Source: Sphingobacterium sp. ML3W (GTDB taxonomy: Bacteria; Bacteroidota; Bacteroidia; Sphingobacteriales; Sphingobacteriaceae). From it: a stretch of 64,000 bases of DNA. Each line of letters starts with the position of its first letter. The first letter of the stretch is position 1. The notes beneath the pieces were generated by a model. The model saw only the letters and a list, made by a program, of their open reading frames with translations, made no database searches and was not told the origin of the DNA. The translations under genes and the position numbers were made by a program. The stretch lies in contig NZ_CP009278.1 in assembly GCF_000747525.1 (NCBI RefSeq), forward strand, positions 5,146,001 through 5,210,000, in the 5' to 3' direction. Below are positions 23,972 to 33,302 of the stretch, in pieces.

Positions 23972-25678
23972 TTATTTACCGTCTCCGTATCTGAAATACT
24001 TATTAATCGTGACAGGTAATTTACCACTCGGTATGTTTTGACCTAAAATCGTTTGGGCAACTGCGCGTTGCATGAAGTCATCGTTTTGATAAGCGACAAT
24101 GATCGTCTTGCTTTTCTGAACACCAGCGAATCCATCTATAGCGTATGGATTGGTGAAAAAGGTGACAATGGATTTTTTAGCTAATTTTTTGACCAATGAT
24201 TTCACGGCATCGCTTGCTGCAACTTCTGGTCGAGGGCGTGATCGTGTATCGTGGATAGCAAGTATGATCTGTTTGTTCTTTTTCGCTTCCTTGATAATTG
24301 GAGCCAATTCTGCCTCAGTGGCATCAGCAGCGATGTAATACTGTGTCTCGTTGGATAAAGCTGTTGCCATTATATTTTGAAAAGTGGATGGCGCTTGAAG
24401 ACCTATGTTAAGAATTGCTGTTTTCTCCGAAGGCTTAAATGCCTTGATCTTTGCTGTAGATTTTAATACCGTAACGGAAGCTTCGGACAATTGATCGATC
24501 AGCTGCTTAGCAGATGGTCTATTCAATTCCGCATATAAATTTTGAGGATTTACAGCTTTATACTGATCCAAACCCAACCATAGCTTAGAAGCCAATACTT
24601 TTTTAACGCGTGCATCCACATCGGCCTGATTAATTCGGCCTTCTTGGATAGCTTTCAACACAAGGTCTATCGCGCGTTTGCTGTTTTCAGAAACCTCCAA
24701 CAGATCATGTCCTGCAATGATGGCCATGACATCTGCTTCACCATTTGGGAAAAACTTTTTAACACCATTCATATCCATCGCATCGGTAACGATCAAACCA
24801 CGGAACCCCAATTGGTCACGAAGAATCCCTGTTACAATAGGTTTGGAAATGGAAGATGGAATATTGGGCGTTGGATCCAAACTCGGGATATTCATATGTG
24901 CAACCATAATAGCCGGAGCACCATCTTTAATCAATGCTTTGAATGGAAACATTTCCAAATCTTCTAACCGCTCTTTTGAAAAAGTTAACTGCGGTAGGTC
25001 ATGATGTGAGTCTACATCGGTATCGCCATGTCCTGGAAAATGCTTCAACGAAGAAATAATACCGCCATCCATCATACCATCCATATAGGCTTTGGCTTTT
25101 CTAGCTACATTTTCTTTATTATCACCAAAAGAACGGAATCCAATGACCGGATTTTTAGGATTATTATTGATGTCTACTACTGGAGCAAAATTAAAGTGCA
25201 TACCGATGCGGTGAAAATCCTTTGCAACTTCTTGCCCCATTTGATGGATCAATTGATCGTTTTGAATGGCACCTAAAGTCATCTGATAGGGATAGGATAA
25301 GGTCGAATCTGGTAAACGCATCCCTAAGCCCCACTCGCCATCAAAAGTAATCAATAAGGGAACTTTTGAAAGCTGCTGGTAGTTATTGAACATCGCGACA
25401 TGGCGCTCTGGTCCACCTTGAAAAACAACGAGTCCTCCCAATTGCTCATCGTGAACCACTTGTGCTACAGAATCGATATATCGTTGACCTAAATTCGTAT
25501 GTGCACGCACTAAAAACAATTGGGCTATGCGCTCTTTTGGCGTTAATGTATTGAATACCGAATCTACCCAAGTGTGTGGCGTATTGATATACTGGACAAA
25601 GTCCTTTTTGTCTTGTGCTTGTGAGAAAGAAATCGTTGATGCCAGGGTGACAACAGCTAACGCGAATTTTTTTATCAT
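23972..25678 (-). CDS. glycoside hydrolase family 3, NagZ-like, exported
   Basis: The protein has a signal peptide (MIKKFALAVVTLASTISFSQAQ) and a GH3 N-terminal barrel with the NagZ-type motif KHFPGHGDTDVDSHHDLP at about residues 212-229, whose His/Asp pair serves as acid/base in beta-N-acetylglucosaminidases, and the nucleophile Asp in TDAMDM. A C-terminal GH3 domain (about 400-560) is present, unlike short Gram-negative NagZ. It probably removes N-acetylhexosamine from peptidoglycan or other glycans outside the cytoplasm. The frame opens at 25726, but the start at 25678 begins the signal peptide; a minus-strand TAnnTTTG match lies at 25746-25753. Confidence 0.9.
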   Translation of the reverse strand: MIKKFALAVVTLASTISFSQAQDKKDFVQYINTPHTWVDSVFNTLTPKERIAQLFLVRAHTNLGQRYIDSVAQVVHDEQLGGLVVFQGGPERHVAMFNNYQQLSKVPLLITFDGEWGLGMRLPDSTLSYPYQMTLGAIQNDQLIHQMGQEVAKDFHRIGMHFNFAPVVDINNNPKNPVIGFRSFGDNKENVARKAKAYMDGMMDGGIISSLKHFPGHGDTDVDSHHDLPQLTFSKERLEDLEMFPFKALIKDGAPAIMVAHMNIPSLDPTPNIPSSISKPIVTGILRDQLGFRGLIVTDAMDMNGVKKFFPNGEADVMAIIAGHDLLEVSENSKRAIDLVLKAIQEGRINQADVDARVKKVLASKLWLGLDQYKAVNPQNLYAELNRPSAKQLIDQLSEASVTVLKSTAKIKAFKPSEKTAILNIGLQAPSTFQNIMATALSNETQYYIAADATEAELAPIIKEAKKNKQIILAIHDTRSRPRPEVAASDAVKSLVKKLAKKSIVTFFTNPYAIDGFAGVQKSKTIIVAYQNDDFMQRAVAQTILGQNIPSGKLPVTINKYFRYGDGK

Positions 25679-25803
25679 AATTTTTTGTATAAAATAGATT
25701 ACTAATAACGGGTATTTTTTACACAAACAGAAACAGTTTGTGCAACAAATTTAATAAAACATGCATAAACTTGCATGAGTGGTGACGAAAAATATAATTT
25801 AAA

Positions 25804-26346
25804 TCAGTTTAAATTATATTTTTCTTCCAATAAAATGGCTAATTCCATCGCGTGGTCAAGTTCACCATTTGCCTCTTTTTTCCAAAGGGTATCGATCACG
25901 ATCAATAGCAATTCAGTTTCTAATTCCGGGTCCTTATAGCCCAGCTCTTTAAAAGCCCTTACGATTATTGCTTGTACCGGTTTCATGAATTGCTCATGTT
26001 GTTGTCTTGAAAAAGGATGATGCGAAAGTCGTTCCTGTAATTTCCAAAAGATGGGTTCATCAGCGACCAGTTTACTCGGTAAATTGATCATTTTACGTAA
26101 GAAGTCCTTAGAATCACGATAAGTCATCATACCCTTATGATGCGTCAATACCTTACGATATCCGGCTTTGATCAGATAGACCAATAAGGAGTCCTTATTA
26201 CCAAAATGTTTAAAGATTAGGGCCTCGGAAACGCCTGCGTTTTGAGCAATAGCCTTGGTAGAGGTATCTGCATATCCTTGCTCTGAAAATAAATTCAAAG
26301 CTTCACGCATAATTTTTTCTTTCCTACTCAATACACTATCTTTCAT
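25804..26346 (-). CDS. TetR/AcrR-family transcriptional regulator
   Basis: The protein has a TetR N-terminal helix-turn-helix (KIMREALNLFSEQGYADTSTKAIAQNAGVSEALIFKHFGNKDSLL, about residues 11-55) and an all-helical C-terminal ligand domain. It is probably a repressor; target and ligand are unknown. Upstream sequence could encode 18 further residues to 26400, but a good promoter (26370-26400, minus strand) lies within that extension, so I start at the ATG ending at 26346. The nearest genes (GH3 downstream, response regulator upstream) show no obvious target. Confidence 0.88.
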   Translation of the reverse strand: MKDSVLSRKEKIMREALNLFSEQGYADTSTKAIAQNAGVSEALIFKHFGNKDSLLVYLIKAGYRKVLTHHKGMMTYRDSKDFLRKMINLPSKLVADEPIFWKLQERLSHHPFSRQQHEQFMKPVQAIIVRAFKELGYKDPELETELLLIVIDTLWKKEANGELDHAMELAILLEEKYNLN

Positions 26347-26369
26347 TTTTTTACTCTTTATACAGCGTA

Positions 26370-26400
26370 CAAACTTAGATAAATTGTCCTTTATATACAA
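26370..26400 (-). promoter_or_regulatory. promoter of the TetR gene
   Basis: On the minus strand TTG (26400-26398) is followed after 20 bp by TAAGTTTG (26377-26370), a full match to the Bacteroidota pattern. It sits 24 bp before the chosen start codon. Confidence 0.65.
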
Positions 26401-26561
26401 TTTACTTGAGCTGAATATTTAATCATATGACGATCAAATTTCAATAGGTGCTCAAAATATGCGCTGCAATTAATTATACGATGTTATCTATGGCATATTC
26501 TATTCCGGTAATACGTATTGCTATCTGTTAAAGTACGCTACGTAAATTTCTATATCCATCT

Positions 26562-27236
26562 TTAATCAACGGTAAGCATATAACCTACTCCGCGCACATT
26601 GGTGATTTTTATACGCGAATCTTTATTCAGATACTTTCGAATTCTACTGATGAATACATCGAGACTCCTGCCTGAAAAATACTTATCGTAACTCCAATAG
26701 GTCTTCATGATATCCTCTCGAGGAATAACTTGATTCCTGTTTTCATAAAGACTTCTCAGAAGTTCGCTTTCGCGATACGATAGCTTGATCATTTCACCTT
26801 TATAACTTAACGTTTGCTTGAGGCTATCTAATACATAATCGCCAATCATCAAGTTTTGGCCCAGTTGCATCTTTGGACTGCTCTTCAATAAGGATGTTAT
26901 GCGGACAACGAGCTCTTCAATGCGGAACGGTTTTTTGACATAGTCATTGGCTCCAATATGGAATCCTTTGACAACATCTTCGGTCTGTACGCGTGCCGTC
27001 AGGAAAATGATAGGCACCTGACTATCGCGTTCTCGTATATGTTTGGCCAGTGTAAAACCATCCATTACAGGCATCATCACGTCAATCAGCAAAATATCTG
27101 GCTTTTCCATCTCGAAAGCTTTCAACGCAGTTTGTCCATCCGAGCAATGTCGCACCGCGAATCCATTTGTTTCTAAACTATCGCTGACAATAAGTGCCAA
27201 ACTCGCTTCATCTTCCACATATAATATATCCATCAT
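26562..27236 (-). CDS. OmpR-family response regulator
   Basis: The 224-residue protein has a receiver domain with acidic pocket E8-D9-E10, phospho-acceptor Asp52 in LLIDVMMPVMDG, the conserved Thr in FLTAR and Lys in VKKPF, then a winged-helix DNA-binding domain (about 125-224, ending KITNVRGVGYML). It is activated by phosphotransfer from the histidine kinase encoded 7 bp upstream on the same strand, so the pair is one operon with the kinase gene first. Target genes are not known; the divergent DUF4270 gene is a candidate. Confidence 0.95.
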   Translation of the reverse strand: MMDILYVEDEASLALIVSDSLETNGFAVRHCSDGQTALKAFEMEKPDILLIDVMMPVMDGFTLAKHIRERDSQVPIIFLTARVQTEDVVKGFHIGANDYVKKPFRIEELVVRITSLLKSSPKMQLGQNLMIGDYVLDSLKQTLSYKGEMIKLSYRESELLRSLYENRNQVIPREDIMKTYWSYDKYFSGRSLDVFISRIRKYLNKDSRIKITNVRGVGYMLTVD

Positions 27237-27243
27237 AATCCTA

Positions 27244-28671
27244 TTATTTTGGTAGTGTAATGGTAAAGGTACTTCCTTTATTTGGTATGCTTTTTACTTT
27301 AATTTCTCCACCATGCTGACGGATGACCTGACGTACATAGGCCAATCCTATTCCAAATCCCTTTACCTGATGTAAATTTCCTTCTGGAACGCGAAAAAAC
27401 AAACTAAATATATCCTGTTGATAGGCCATTGCAATCCCCTTTCCCTTGTCTGAAATACTAAACTCGATCTGGTCGCGATGCTCCCGTACATGGATGTAAA
27501 TTTCTACTCGTTCTCCCGAATATTTCACGGCATTTTCCAATAGATTATTGACGACATTTCTAATATGCGAACCATCCGCACGCAAATAGAGCGCTGCAAC
27601 ATCGCTATCTACCGTTATTTTCACTTCCTTATTGACATTGATCTGGAAAGTGTCTGCAGCCTTTTCTAAAATCTGGATCAAATCGATCTGACTCCATTCC
27701 AACAGCAGGCCATTACGCTCGTCGACGTCCATTTGTAAGACACGATCGATCATATCGGATAGGTGATCGAGCTCGTTCCTTGAAATACTGAGGTAACGAT
27801 CCATCTTAGCATAATCCTGTTTGCCTCCGTACAATTGGATCGCCTCTATGGCTGTCATCACGGTAGAAACAGGTGTCTTTAACTCATGGGTCATGTTATT
27901 GACAAATGCTTTTTGCATCTCTGCCAATCTATTTTGACGAAAGATAGTCTTAAAAAGATAGCTTATGGAGCCTATAAAAATAGTGACCAAAAGAATAGCG
28001 ATACCCAATTGCCAACCCAGATCAAAAAGTAGATCTTTCCATACATCTTTAAATTTCACGACCAAAAACTCACTGTTGGCGGCATCAATCATCATAGGGC
28101 GCGTCCAAGACAGTTTCTTTTCACGATAGGCTTTACGAATAGCAAATAAACTGTCGCGCGGGATAATATGGGTTGTAATATCGTAACTGGAAACCACCCC
28201 CTTATTCTGCAAGGCAAGATCAAATCTGCTCTTTATTTCTTCAATAATAGCTGGGGTACTCTTAATCTGTAAAAATAAAGAAGGAGCCATAATCTCCCCA
28301 CTGGCTTTCCCCCCCCCTTTACTTGTGTCAGCGCCACCTGCGGTCACCGCTTTACGCGCGATTCGACTTACCCCGGGATGTTTATGATAAGAAACAAGCT
28401 CCTGAAAAAGGGTATCAATTTCAGTATCGGTATACTTATCCCTTAACTTCTTGCGCAGTTCGCCCAAAGCACCGCCTTGATCACTTTTCAAATCGCTACT
28501 GTGTGCCTGATATACCTCCTGTACGATATTGAACATACTGCGTTCTGCAGAGGAAAGAAACAGCTCCAACCGGTTATTATAACTGCCGTATAACCATATA
28601 CTCAGGATACTAACCAGCCCGATCCCGGTTAATACCGACATTGTAATCAATAATTTAAACTTGCTTGCCAT
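27244..28671 (-). CDS. sensor histidine kinase
   Basis: The protein has an N-terminal membrane helix, an extracytoplasmic sensor region of about 215 residues, a second helix (LGIAILLVTIFIGSISYLF), the H-box MTHELKTPVSTV, N-box NNLLENAVKYSG, and G boxes DKGKGIA and GFGIGLAYV. It phosphorylates itself and then the adjacent response regulator. The start at 28671 (MASKFKLL) is preferred over 28761 because divergent promoter elements lie between. A run of nine C on the plus strand (28309-28317; G9 in the coding strand) encodes Gly-Gly-Gly near residue 120 of the sensor; a one-base slip would truncate the protein. Confidence 0.93.
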   Translation of the reverse strand: MASKFKLLITMSVLTGIGLVSILSIWLYGSYNNRLELFLSSAERSMFNIVQEVYQAHSSDLKSDQGGALGELRKKLRDKYTDTEIDTLFQELVSYHKHPGVSRIARKAVTAGGADTSKGGGKASGEIMAPSLFLQIKSTPAIIEEIKSRFDLALQNKGVVSSYDITTHIIPRDSLFAIRKAYREKKLSWTRPMMIDAANSEFLVVKFKDVWKDLLFDLGWQLGIAILLVTIFIGSISYLFKTIFRQNRLAEMQKAFVNNMTHELKTPVSTVMTAIEAIQLYGGKQDYAKMDRYLSISRNELDHLSDMIDRVLQMDVDERNGLLLEWSQIDLIQILEKAADTFQINVNKEVKITVDSDVAALYLRADGSHIRNVVNNLLENAVKYSGERVEIYIHVREHRDQIEFSISDKGKGIAMAYQQDIFSLFFRVPEGNLHQVKGFGIGLAYVRQVIRQHGGEIKVKSIPNKGSTFTITLPK

Positions 28672-28680
28672 AATTAAAAA

Positions 28681-28702
28681 CAAATTTAAATTACTAAATT
28701 TG
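28681..28702. promoter_or_regulatory. symmetric divergent promoter element between kinase and DUF4270 genes
   Basis: CAAATTTA (28681-28688) and TAAATTTG (28695-28702) form a perfect 8-bp inverted repeat around AATTAC, and each arm is a TAnnTTTG element facing one of the two divergent genes. Clear -33 elements were not found. A second plus-strand match, TACATTTG, is at 28766-28773. Confidence 0.5.
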
Positions 28703-28792
28703 CATTCGCCTTGGTAATTAACCATATTTAACAAAATATAACACTGATTAACAATGCGCATTGATTACATTTGCATTATTCAATTTTTAAGC

Positions 28793-30160
28793 ATGATAAG
28801 AAATTTTAAGAGACATAGCGTTCAATTTTTATTCTCAGCGTTATTACTGCTAGGCATTTCAGCTTGTAATAAAGATATATCGCTCTCTTTAGACAATTCA
28901 AGAGATGAATCAATGGGTATCGTTCCGATGGATTCGCTTCAAGTGAATGCATCCACTTATCAATTGGATGACGTACCGACATCTGCAACAGGCGTTATTC
29001 TTGTTGGAAAAAATACGGATATCCTAACAGGTTCCATCACGGCATCATCTTATATGCGTATGGGCATCGGTGAAATCACAACAGCATCCATTCCAACTGC
29101 TGCAAAGTACGATTCCATCACATTTGTATTGAAACCTAATAAATATTTCTACGGAGATACAACCAAAACACAAACGATAGCGATTCACCAAGTAACGGAT
29201 CAGATTACATTAAAAGAGATCAACTCGGGTTCTGATATCAATGAGAAACCAGTTTTTGTAAGTGGTCCGGCCATCTATAACGATCAAAAATTTGCTTACG
29301 ATCCTACGGCTTTAGGAACGTTATCATTCCAACCTTTTGTCAAAAAACTAGATTCGGTAGCCATTAGATTAGATGATAATTTAGGCAATACCTTATTCTC
29401 GATGATCAAAGAGGGAAAGTCTGCTATTTCTTCAAATCAGAATTTTGTTGAGTACTTCAAGGGTATTGCAGTAATACCTGGAGAAAATAATACCGCTATC
29501 ATCGGTTATAAAGATACCGTAACCATGCAGATTCATTATAACTTTGTCAATGAGCAGGGTTTTAAAGTAAATGCTGTTGCTAAATTCAATTTAGGCGATA
29601 AGGCCTACCAATTTAATAATGTCGCATCAGACCGTCAAGGAACAGCATTTAGTGCGCTTACGGTTAAGAATCCTGAGCTAAAGAGTGAAACAACAGCTGG
29701 TGATGTTTTCTTAGAAGGTAGCACTGGAACGGTTGTAAAATTGACCTTTCCGACACTTTTGAAATTAGTTAATGATCCAACTGTAGCGATTAATAAGGCT
29801 GAACTCGTTATAGAGACGGAGAGCAAATACCAGAACTCGTTTTTCAACTCGCCATCAAGCTTAATCTTAATGGTGGCTAATGGATACGGTAATCCGGTAA
29901 GTATGGTCAACACACCATTTGATACAAAGCCACAACAAGCTCCTTATATCGGCGCAAATGATTTTGGTACAAATGCAAAGTATGTATTCAATTTGATTGA
30001 ATATTTAAATAATATTAAACAAGAAAGCTACTATAATACGTCCCTATTTGTGAGCGTACCAACATCTGGTTTATTCTCTAGTGTAGATAAACTTATTGTA
30101 GCAAAGGATGCAAATAACAAACCAAAAATAAAATTAAACATCTTATATACTAAATTTTAA
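28793..30160 (+). CDS. DUF4270 lipoprotein
   Basis: The protein has a lipoprotein signal (MIRNFKRHSVQFLFSALLLLGISAC) and a beta-rich body matching the DUF4270 family of Bacteroidota (early DSLQVNASTYQLDDVPTS and LVGKNTDILTGSITASSYMRM). The family's function is not known to me; it is probably on the cell surface or outer membrane. The frame is open from 28754, but a promoter element lies inside that extension, supporting the start at 28793. It is followed after 6 bp by the Kelch lipoprotein gene, so the two probably act together, and it is divergent from a two-component system that may control it. Confidence 0.85.
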   Translation: MIRNFKRHSVQFLFSALLLLGISACNKDISLSLDNSRDESMGIVPMDSLQVNASTYQLDDVPTSATGVILVGKNTDILTGSITASSYMRMGIGEITTASIPTAAKYDSITFVLKPNKYFYGDTTKTQTIAIHQVTDQITLKEINSGSDINEKPVFVSGPAIYNDQKFAYDPTALGTLSFQPFVKKLDSVAIRLDDNLGNTLFSMIKEGKSAISSNQNFVEYFKGIAVIPGENNTAIIGYKDTVTMQIHYNFVNEQGFKVNAVAKFNLGDKAYQFNNVASDRQGTAFSALTVKNPELKSETTAGDVFLEGSTGTVVKLTFPTLLKLVNDPTVAINKAELVIETESKYQNSFFNSPSSLILMVANGYGNPVSMVNTPFDTKPQQAPYIGANDFGTNAKYVFNLIEYLNNIKQESYYNTSLFVSVPTSGLFSSVDKLIVAKDANNKPKIKLNILYTKF

Positions 30161-30166
30161 CAGTTT

Positions 30167-31168
30167 ATGAACAAGAAAAATTGGCTACTTATCATATTAG
30201 CGTGCGTCGTAACTTTCTCAACTTACTCTTGTAAATCGAAAGATAATAATGATGAAGACGAAGTAGTAGAATGGACAAGAGCGTCTGCTTTCGATGGTGA
30301 CGCAAGAAGTGGAGCAGTATCTTTCTTAGTTAACAATATTGCTTACGTAACAACAGGTCTTTCAAAAGAAGGACAAGTAGATGTTCGCAAAAAAGATACA
30401 TGGGCATATAGTGCTTCTGCAGGAACTTGGTCTCAAAAAGCTGAATTCCCTGGTGTAGCGCGTAACAACGCAGTTGCTTTTGCTATTGGTGACAACGGAT
30501 ATGTAGGTACAGGTTATGATGGAGCTAATGCTTTATCTGACTTTTATAAGTTTGATACTAAAAATAATACTTGGACTAAAATCGCTGACCTTCCAGCTGA
30601 AGCACGCTTTGGTGCTGTTGCTTTCTCTATCGGAGGTTACGGTTATGTAGGTACGGGTTCTAGAAATAATACAGACAATAACGTAAAATCTTTCTACAAA
30701 TATGATCCTGCTGCAAATGCATGGTCAGCTGTAGATAGCCCATTAGAATCAAATAGAAGATATGGATTCGCTTTTGTAATCAATGATATTGCTTATGTAG
30801 GTGGTGGTATCGACAACAGTTCATATCCTGAAGATTTCTTTAAATATGATGGTAAAGGATGGACGAAATTGAATGATTTAAACCGTGATGACAAATCGTA
30901 CAACTACAACTTAACACGTTCAAATACGTCTTCTTTTGTATTGAACAACTTAGCTTATGTAGTAGGTGGTTACAAACAAACGGTTATCAACACAATCTGG
31001 GAATACAACCCTTCAAATGACGTATGGAATGCTGACAATCAAGTTTTCCAAGGTCAAGCTAGACAAGATGCTGTTGGATTTGCAATCGACAACGTAGGTT
31101 ATATTACTACTGGTCAAAATGGTTCAAATAAATTCTACGATACTTGGAAATTTAATCCTGTAAAATAG
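30167..31168 (+). CDS. Kelch-repeat lipoprotein
   Basis: The 333-residue protein has a lipoprotein signal (lipobox about STYSC) and an acidic linker (NNDEDE). The rest consists of about six Kelch-type blades, each with a pattern like AVAFSIGGYGYVGTGS followed by a KYDPAANAW strand, so a beta-propeller is expected. Such propellers bind proteins or glycans; no catalytic residues were recognised. It is co-transcribed with the DUF4270 gene (6-bp gap) and ends before a strong terminator. Confidence 0.88.
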   Translation: MNKKNWLLIILACVVTFSTYSCKSKDNNDEDEVVEWTRASAFDGDARSGAVSFLVNNIAYVTTGLSKEGQVDVRKKDTWAYSASAGTWSQKAEFPGVARNNAVAFAIGDNGYVGTGYDGANALSDFYKFDTKNNTWTKIADLPAEARFGAVAFSIGGYGYVGTGSRNNTDNNVKSFYKYDPAANAWSAVDSPLESNRRYGFAFVINDIAYVGGGIDNSSYPEDFFKYDGKGWTKLNDLNRDDKSYNYNLTRSNTSSFVLNNLAYVVGGYKQTVINTIWEYNPSNDVWNADNQVFQGQARQDAVGFAIDNVGYITTGQNGSNKFYDTWKFNPVK

Positions 31169-31186
31169 GGTAACAATCCATATTTA

Positions 31187-31236
31187 GACATAATAAAGGG
31201 GTCGTATCAGATAAGATACGACCCCTTTATTATGTC
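31187..31236 (+). terminator. terminator after the Kelch gene
   Basis: Two perfectly complementary 22-bp arms (31187-31208 and 31215-31236) with a 6-base loop, containing GGGGTCGTATC and its complement. Confidence 0.85.
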
Positions 31237-31550
31237 ATTGAAAAACGCCTCTTTATCGTTTACAATCTTCGCATATCCTCCTCCGACCTTATCACCATTG
31301 ATCAACTTAGACCAGCCAAATTTTCAGGCTCATGTAGCATGCTTTATACCAAGCTATACCCCTATTCGGATTGTATGCAAGACAAGCCCACAGTTTATGC
31401 TATCTCCCATCGGAGGATGGCCGCTTATTTTAGTGAAGAAATAAATTGAAATAGAAACGAGTCTGCTTCATGCAATGCATATACGACAAGCAGATCGAAG
31501 AACTAGCGCAGTCCCTTTTCTAGATTGGAATATGGCTATAGGTTATGTCC
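31237..31550. other. gap without a supported gene
   Basis: A 70-codon frame at 31232-31444 starts inside the terminator and has no recognisable protein features; I treat it as spurious. Nothing else was seen here. Confidence 0.5.
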
Positions 31551-31588
31551 AAAAGAAAAGGAGCTATAACATGTACTGCTATAGCTCC
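31551..31588 (-). terminator. terminator of asd
   Basis: Stem GGAGCTATA (31560-31568) and TATAGCTCC (31580-31588), followed on the minus strand by a T-rich tail (AAAAGAAAA at 31551-31559 in plus). Confidence 0.75.
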
Positions 31589-31610
31589 TCCCTAATAGTA
31601 TAAATTGAGA

Positions 31611-32603
31611 TTAAATCAAACCTCTTTCTTTTAATGCTTCAGCGATCTGAATTGTATTTGTTGCGGCACCTTTACGTAAATTATCAGCCACAACCCACAT
31701 GTTTAAGGTATTAGCTTGTGATTCATCACGACGGATACGTCCTACGAATACTTCATCCTTCCCATGTGCATCTTTTGGCATTGGGTATTTCAAGTTTGCA
31801 GGATCGTCAACCACAATAACACCAGATTGTGCAGCTAGTGCTGCGCGAACGTCTGCCAAATCAAAATCATTTTCAAATTCAATGTTCAACGCTTCGGAAT
31901 GCCCGCCCATCACTGGGATACGAACTGTCGTAGCCGTTACTTTAATCGAATCGTCACCCATGATCTTGTTTGTTTCCAAAATCATTTTCATTTCCTCTTT
32001 GGTATATCCATTGTCTTGGAAAACATCAATTTGAGGGATGACATTTAAATCGATTTCATATGCATATGCTCGCTCGCCATCTGTTTTTCCAGCACGCTCA
32101 TCCATCATCTGTTGAACGGCCTTTACGCCAGTACCTGTGACAGATTGATATGTCGATACAACAACACGCTTAATTTTATATTTATCATGAAGAGGCTTTA
32201 AAGCGACCACCATCTGTATCGTCGAACAGTTGGGATTAGCAATAATTTTATCTTCGGCTGTTAAAACATCTGCATTTACTTCTGGAACGACTAATTTTTT
32301 AGTAGGATCCATACGCCAAGCTGATGAATTGTCAATAACCGTAATGCCTGCAGCTGCAAATAATGGAGCATACTCCAAAGAAGTAGAACCTCCAGCAGAG
32401 AACAAGGCAACATCAGGTTTCAAGGCAATAGCTTCAGATAGTGTAACCACCTTATACTTCTTTCCCTTAAAATCAATTTCCTTACCCTTACTACGCTCTG
32501 AAGCTACTGGAATTAATTCTGAAACTGGGAAATTGCGCGCTGCTAACACTGTTAGCATCTCAGTACCTACAAGGCCTGTTGCGCCGACTACTGCGACTTT
32601 CAT
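31611..32603 (-). CDS. asd: aspartate-semialdehyde dehydrogenase
   Basis: The 330-residue enzyme reduces aspartyl phosphate to aspartate semialdehyde with NADPH, the branch point to lysine/diaminopimelate, threonine and methionine. GATGLVGTEML (residues 7-17) binds NADP, the catalytic Cys126 is in NPNCSTIQM, and the substrate-binding region with the His motif is MGGHSEAL. Length is typical. It stands alone, with a minus-strand promoter element at 32673-32680 and its own terminator. Confidence 0.96.
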   Translation of the reverse strand: MKVAVVGATGLVGTEMLTVLAARNFPVSELIPVASERSKGKEIDFKGKKYKVVTLSEAIALKPDVALFSAGGSTSLEYAPLFAAAGITVIDNSSAWRMDPTKKLVVPEVNADVLTAEDKIIANPNCSTIQMVVALKPLHDKYKIKRVVVSTYQSVTGTGVKAVQQMMDERAGKTDGERAYAYEIDLNVIPQIDVFQDNGYTKEEMKMILETNKIMGDDSIKVTATTVRIPVMGGHSEALNIEFENDFDLADVRAALAAQSGVIVVDDPANLKYPMPKDAHGKDEVFVGRIRRDESQANTLNMWVVADNLRKGAATNTIQIAEALKERGLI

Positions 32604-32680
32604 CTTGTTACCTTCTCTTTAATTTGTTATGTAATCTGTTGTAAATATTCAAAATAGAATATTCGTATTTCTCAAACTTA

Positions 32681-33267
32681 CGAAATTTAGGGCTAATATT
32701 TGACGATTATTGCAAAAAAATACATAAAGTAATATTAATATGGACACATTAATGCCTCTTTAATAAAATATCTTCAAATATTGTTAGCAACCAGCAGCTA
32801 ACCGTGCTCTTGTGCAGATTGCTAAAATCTACTGTAATAAATGTTAAGATACAACGTGATCATGCTAGAAACAGCATTAAAATTTCATCATTGGAAACTT
32901 AATCTACCTCAAATGAGCTGCAAAAAAAATAGCAGATAAATTCTAGACAACATATTAAATAAATTTTTGCTTTAAATATTCGGCAAAAAAGGACGCCAAT
33001 AACCATGCTCAAAAGTTCTTTTTCCTCCATTACTGAAATGGGTACCAAATGTGCCGATTTATCCTACCAAGAAAACTAAAAAAAAAGCAATCGATTGATA
33101 TGTAATAAAAGGCCACAAATTGAAGAAATAATCAACTAAAAAGATCTTAAAAGGTATCATTAAAAGGCTTTGATTTACATGAAAACACATTTCAATCACC
33201 ATGATAATAAAGGCTTTAAACAGACTACAGGTGCATTAATATTCGTTTTTTGACCGCTCACAAAAGA
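32681..33267. other. long AT-rich gap without a supported gene
   Basis: The divergent gap between asd and the threonine dehydrogenase gene is 699 bp, the longest non-coding stretch in the window. A 43-codon minus-strand frame (about 32899-33030, hydrophobic, four Cys) exists but has no supporting signal. No RNA gene was recognised by eye. Confidence 0.5.
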
Positions 33268-33297
33268 TTGATTACCTTAATAAAAATACTATATTTG
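33268..33297 (+). promoter_or_regulatory. promoter of the threonine dehydrogenase gene
   Basis: TTG at 33268-33270, 19 bp spacing, and TATATTTG at 33290-33297. Only 5 bp separate the -7 element from the ATG at 33303, so the transcript would be leaderless or nearly so. Confidence 0.7.
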
Positions 33298-33302
33298 CAT
33301 CG

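Noticed and set aside
31232..31444. 70-codon plus-strand frame after the Kelch gene
   Set aside because: Starts inside a terminator, no features, no ribosome-binding signal.
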